In this document: positions 61,986 to 64,000 of the stretch, piece by piece
Position numbering within the stretch: the first letter of the stretch is position 1
How the letters are laid out: each line of letters begins with the position of its first letter
Source: Taudactylus pleione
Lineage: Eukaryota; Chordata; Amphibia; Anura; Myobatrachidae
Reading direction: 5' to 3'
DNA: 64,000 nt
Assembly (NCBI GenBank): GCA_031769625.1
Contig: JAUIMM010000188.1
Coordinates: 11,895,001 to 11,959,000 of the forward strand
Position numbers and translations under genes: made by a program
The notes under the pieces: generated by a model
Database searches by the model: none
Seen by the model: the letters and a program-made list of their open reading frames with translations, nothing else
What the model was told of the DNA's origin: nothing

Positions 61986-62888
61986 ACTGCAGGGGAAAGC
62001 CTCAGTGATACGGAATATGTCGCTCTTCATGGATGGTTAGGATCAGTTGTAGCAGCTGCAAGCGATCACTTTACTTTGTGCTGCTGGACCATCGATGCAC
62101 TGCTGTGCACAGGCGATCAACAGACCATGCATCCGCAAGTGGCTATTATTAGGTAAATCTCACAAAACTTTTGGAGGCTGCTATCGCGCTCGGAAACAGG
62201 GTTACCGCAGCAGATATTCCACAAAATGTGTTTAGTAAATATGCCCCTAAGTATCTATAGTCAAGTTACGGTATTCCGAGAAATCCTTGAAATTCCACCC
62301 AGTAAAACCAAGTGGTTAAATGCTCTGAGTGACAGAAAGGCTGATGTCCACCATGGCCATGTATTGCTCAATGGCTGACCTTTAATTTTCTCTCTACGCC
62401 TCTGTCTTGGGCCATGAGTACTTCGCTCCTCCAGGAGCTCTGAGGTCACAGATCTATTTCAGATCAGAACCACAGCAGCCCCTCCCCCCATAATAATCGT
62501 TTAACATTGCTACCCAAATTTTACCCTATGTGGGCATGATTCATATAAATGCCGACTTGAGACTTGAGTATGTTGACACTAAATGAAGAGCATTAAACTC
62601 CCACCCACCCAGACGCCCATGATTGCGAATTCTCACCTGCAGGATTATCTCCTGTGCTGCTTCCAACCATATTCACCCAGCCTCCCAGCCGTTCAACATG
62701 CTCATAACACTATACATTTATAGCGCTCTATGGCCCTGTAGGTAATCTACGTTCTACGGAACCCTTGTGGAATAATAGTAATAATAATAGTAAAGGTTTG
62801 CTTGAACATTTAGATATTGGAAGCTACTGCGCGATGGTACATGAGGATTTTGTCTTTTTTCAATCTATTATTTTTTTTTTTTTGGCAG
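61986..62888 (+). other. End of the 46-kb intron
   Basis: A MITE-like end (TTTAGTAAATATGCCCC) occurs near 62230, without a recognised partner. The last stretch has a long T run (about 62868-62883) followed by TTTGGCAG, the acceptor of the next exon. No other exon was recognised. Confidence 0.55.
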
Positions 62889-62995
62889 AAATTGATAATA
62901 TCGGCCAGTGTCACATCCAGCTGGCGCAGACGCTACGGGATGAGGCCAGGAAGATGGAGGAGTTTAGAGAGCGACAGAGGCTGGAGCGCAAGAAG
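62889..62995 (+). CDS. PSTPIP2: PSTPIP2 exon (probably exon 5), F-BAR helix
   Basis: The 107-nt exon follows a T-rich tract and GGCAG and ends in AAG before GTAAGA. Its first two bases complete a Gln codon started by the 35-nt exon, and it ends in phase 0. It encodes Gln, Ile-Asp-Asn-Ile-Gly, then QCHIQLAQTLRDEARKM and EEFRERQRLERKK. Human PSTPIP2 has a near-identical QCHIQLAQ-LREEARKMEEFRE run, the clearest family signature in the window. It lies in the long central helix of the F-BAR dimer. The open frame extends upstream through the intron T tract, but that part is not coding. Confidence 0.92.
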
Positions 62996-63052
62996 GTAAG
63001 AGACGTTCATTCATGACAATGGCAGCATTTGCGCAGTCTTATTTGGGAATAA

Positions 63053-63390
63053 AGGTGCGTACACACTAGACGATTCGCTCCATGAGCGATATCGTCTAGT
63101 GTGACTCCTGGCAGGGGTGTGGTCAATGTCTTTAATGAACGATATCATGAGCGATATCGTTCAGTGCCGGGCACCCTCTCTCATCCCTGAACATTCAACA
63201 ACCTGACAATATCGCCCGGTTGGCCTGCATGTTCGGATGATGAACGACAATGACCAACGACCTGCGGGAGCGCGCATCGTTGGTCGTTCATCGTTTTAGC
63301 GTACACACTGGCCGATATAGTGAACGACTGAACGATAACGATGTAGTTATTGTTCAGTCGTTTAAAATATCGGCAAATCTTTACGCACCT
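63053..63390. mobile_element. Fold-back MITE with AGGTGCGTACACAC ends and TAA duplication
   Basis: The left end is AGGTGCGTACACACTAGACG and the right end is the complement of AGGTGCGTAAAGATTTGCC. TAA flanks both ends (63050-63052 and 63391-63393). Inner hairpins include CACTAGACGATTCGCTC against GAGCGATATCGTCTAGTG. It begins 57 bp after the exon donor. It is related to 21526-21919. Confidence 0.85.
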
Positions 63391-63393
63391 TAA

Positions 63394-64000
63394 CTTTTTT
63401 CACAGTGCAGCAAAGTGTCTTTGATATATACAGTATATATATATATATATATTTTTTTATTTTTTGAGGGAGGGGCAAAATGTGACTCTTTCATTTGGTA
63501 GCATATATTAATAAATATGTTTTTACATTTTTACTATATAAGTAGCAGTATATTCTTATATGATATTTGTACGCCTTTATTAAAGAGATGACAACATTAC
63601 ATGTCAACAATGATGTATTAGCTTTTCGGGTAGTCACCCCCGGAAGACTGGGTGGATCTCCTGTATCCTGGCCACTTCCTAATGAAGTGGGCAGGATGTA
63701 GCGTTAATACCGGGAATCGCGGGTACGTAGGGAGGGAGCAGGGTTAAAATAATGCAAATGTGCGTAATTTTTTAACTTAACCCTCGATGAATATTGCCAG
63801 GCAGGGCCTTATGATGTGAGGGTCCGGCTTTTCCCCCCCAGAGTGGTCAGCTGCTTCGTCTCTCTGGGCTTCTCCTGGAGAGGAGCACTTCAACAGGTGG
63901 CAGCAAGCATGTGGTGATGTTGTGTCAAGTCGCTTATACATGTATCATAGGCCCTAGTGTTCATTCTAGCACCCTGCACCTGTCATAACCTGTGCAGTTC
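63394..64000 (+). other. Intron sequence with AT microsatellite at about 63429-63452
   Basis: A short AT run is followed by a T-rich patch. No exon or mobile element was recognised up to the end of the window. Confidence 0.5.

Larger units (their letters stand above)
7476..62995 (+). other. PSTPIP2: PSTPIP2 gene, four internal exons (partial gene)
   Basis: PSTPIP2 is an F-BAR protein that binds PEST-type tyrosine phosphatases and the inositol phosphatase SHIP1, bundles actin and restrains inflammation in macrophages and neutrophils. Four exons with matching phases (0 to 2, 2 to 2, 2 to 1, 1 to 0) splice to 321 nt, exactly 107 codons without a stop. The product matches the family from about residue 12 to residue 118. 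The motifs KEFEDFLKER and EARKMEEFRE favour PSTPIP2 over PSTPIP1. The first exon, which should encode a short start ending in Phe-Trp, and the remaining F-BAR exons are not seen. Introns are 7,454, 1,613 and 46,132 bp. The last is about 74 percent satellite DNA. No promoter is identifiable. Confidence 0.85.

Noticed and set aside
7476..62995. Assignment to PSTPIP1 instead of PSTPIP2
   Set aside because: The CKEFEDFLKER and EARKMEEFRE motifs match PSTPIP2. PSTPIP1 has different residues at these places. A tree with full-length proteins would settle it.

Overview
The window is vertebrate nuclear DNA, most likely from a frog or another amphibian with a large genome. Evidence for this is GT-AG introns, a vertebrate F-BAR gene, a dense load of short fold-back DNA transposons, hAT and pogo/Tigger-type elements, and several tandem arrays. 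There is no bacterial-style gene packing. The species cannot be named from the sequence. No RNA gene, CRISPR array, intact transposase, reverse transcriptase or viral gene was recognised.

The only protein-coding gene I can support is PSTPIP2, on the + strand, an F-BAR adaptor of myeloid cells. Four consecutive internal exons are present at 7476-7576, 15031-15108, 16722-16756 and 62889-62995. They have good splice sites and matching phases and join into 321 nt (107 codons), running from near the N-terminus into the first long helices of the F-BAR domain. The first coding exon and the downstream exons lie outside the window or were not recognised. The introns between these exons are 7,454, 1,613 and 46,132 bp.

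Layout: 1-7475 is upstream intron or flank filled with fold-back elements (1246-1795, 1937-2124, 3174-4033, 4392-5292), a Tigger-like element (5771-6303) and a SINE-like tail. The second intron carries a 3-kb, 22-bp minisatellite (8326-11387), two fold-back elements and a hAT-like element. The third carries two more fold-back elements. The fourth holds a 1.5-kb CCCTAA-containing minisatellite (18091-19605), hAT and fold-back elements, then a 34-kb satellite of 62-bp monomers (23041-57090, about 549 copies). After the satellite come more fold-back elements, an inverted duplication with a roughly 30-bp minisatellite (59930-61440) and a hAT element with a perfect 8-bp target duplication.

Three points stand out. 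First, the 62-bp satellite has nested higher-order structure: blocks of 2728, 2975, 2728 and 2356 bp add up to a 10,787-bp super-repeat. Its left edge still shows the fold-back transposon arm from which the monomer appears to derive. Second, several mobile elements are chains of successive hairpins rather than one large palindrome. The best family has three copies here (1246-1795, 12784-13142, 16118-16603) with TTA/TAA target duplications. Third, copies of that family differ by paired, compensating substitutions in opposite hairpin arms, so the arms are evolving together.
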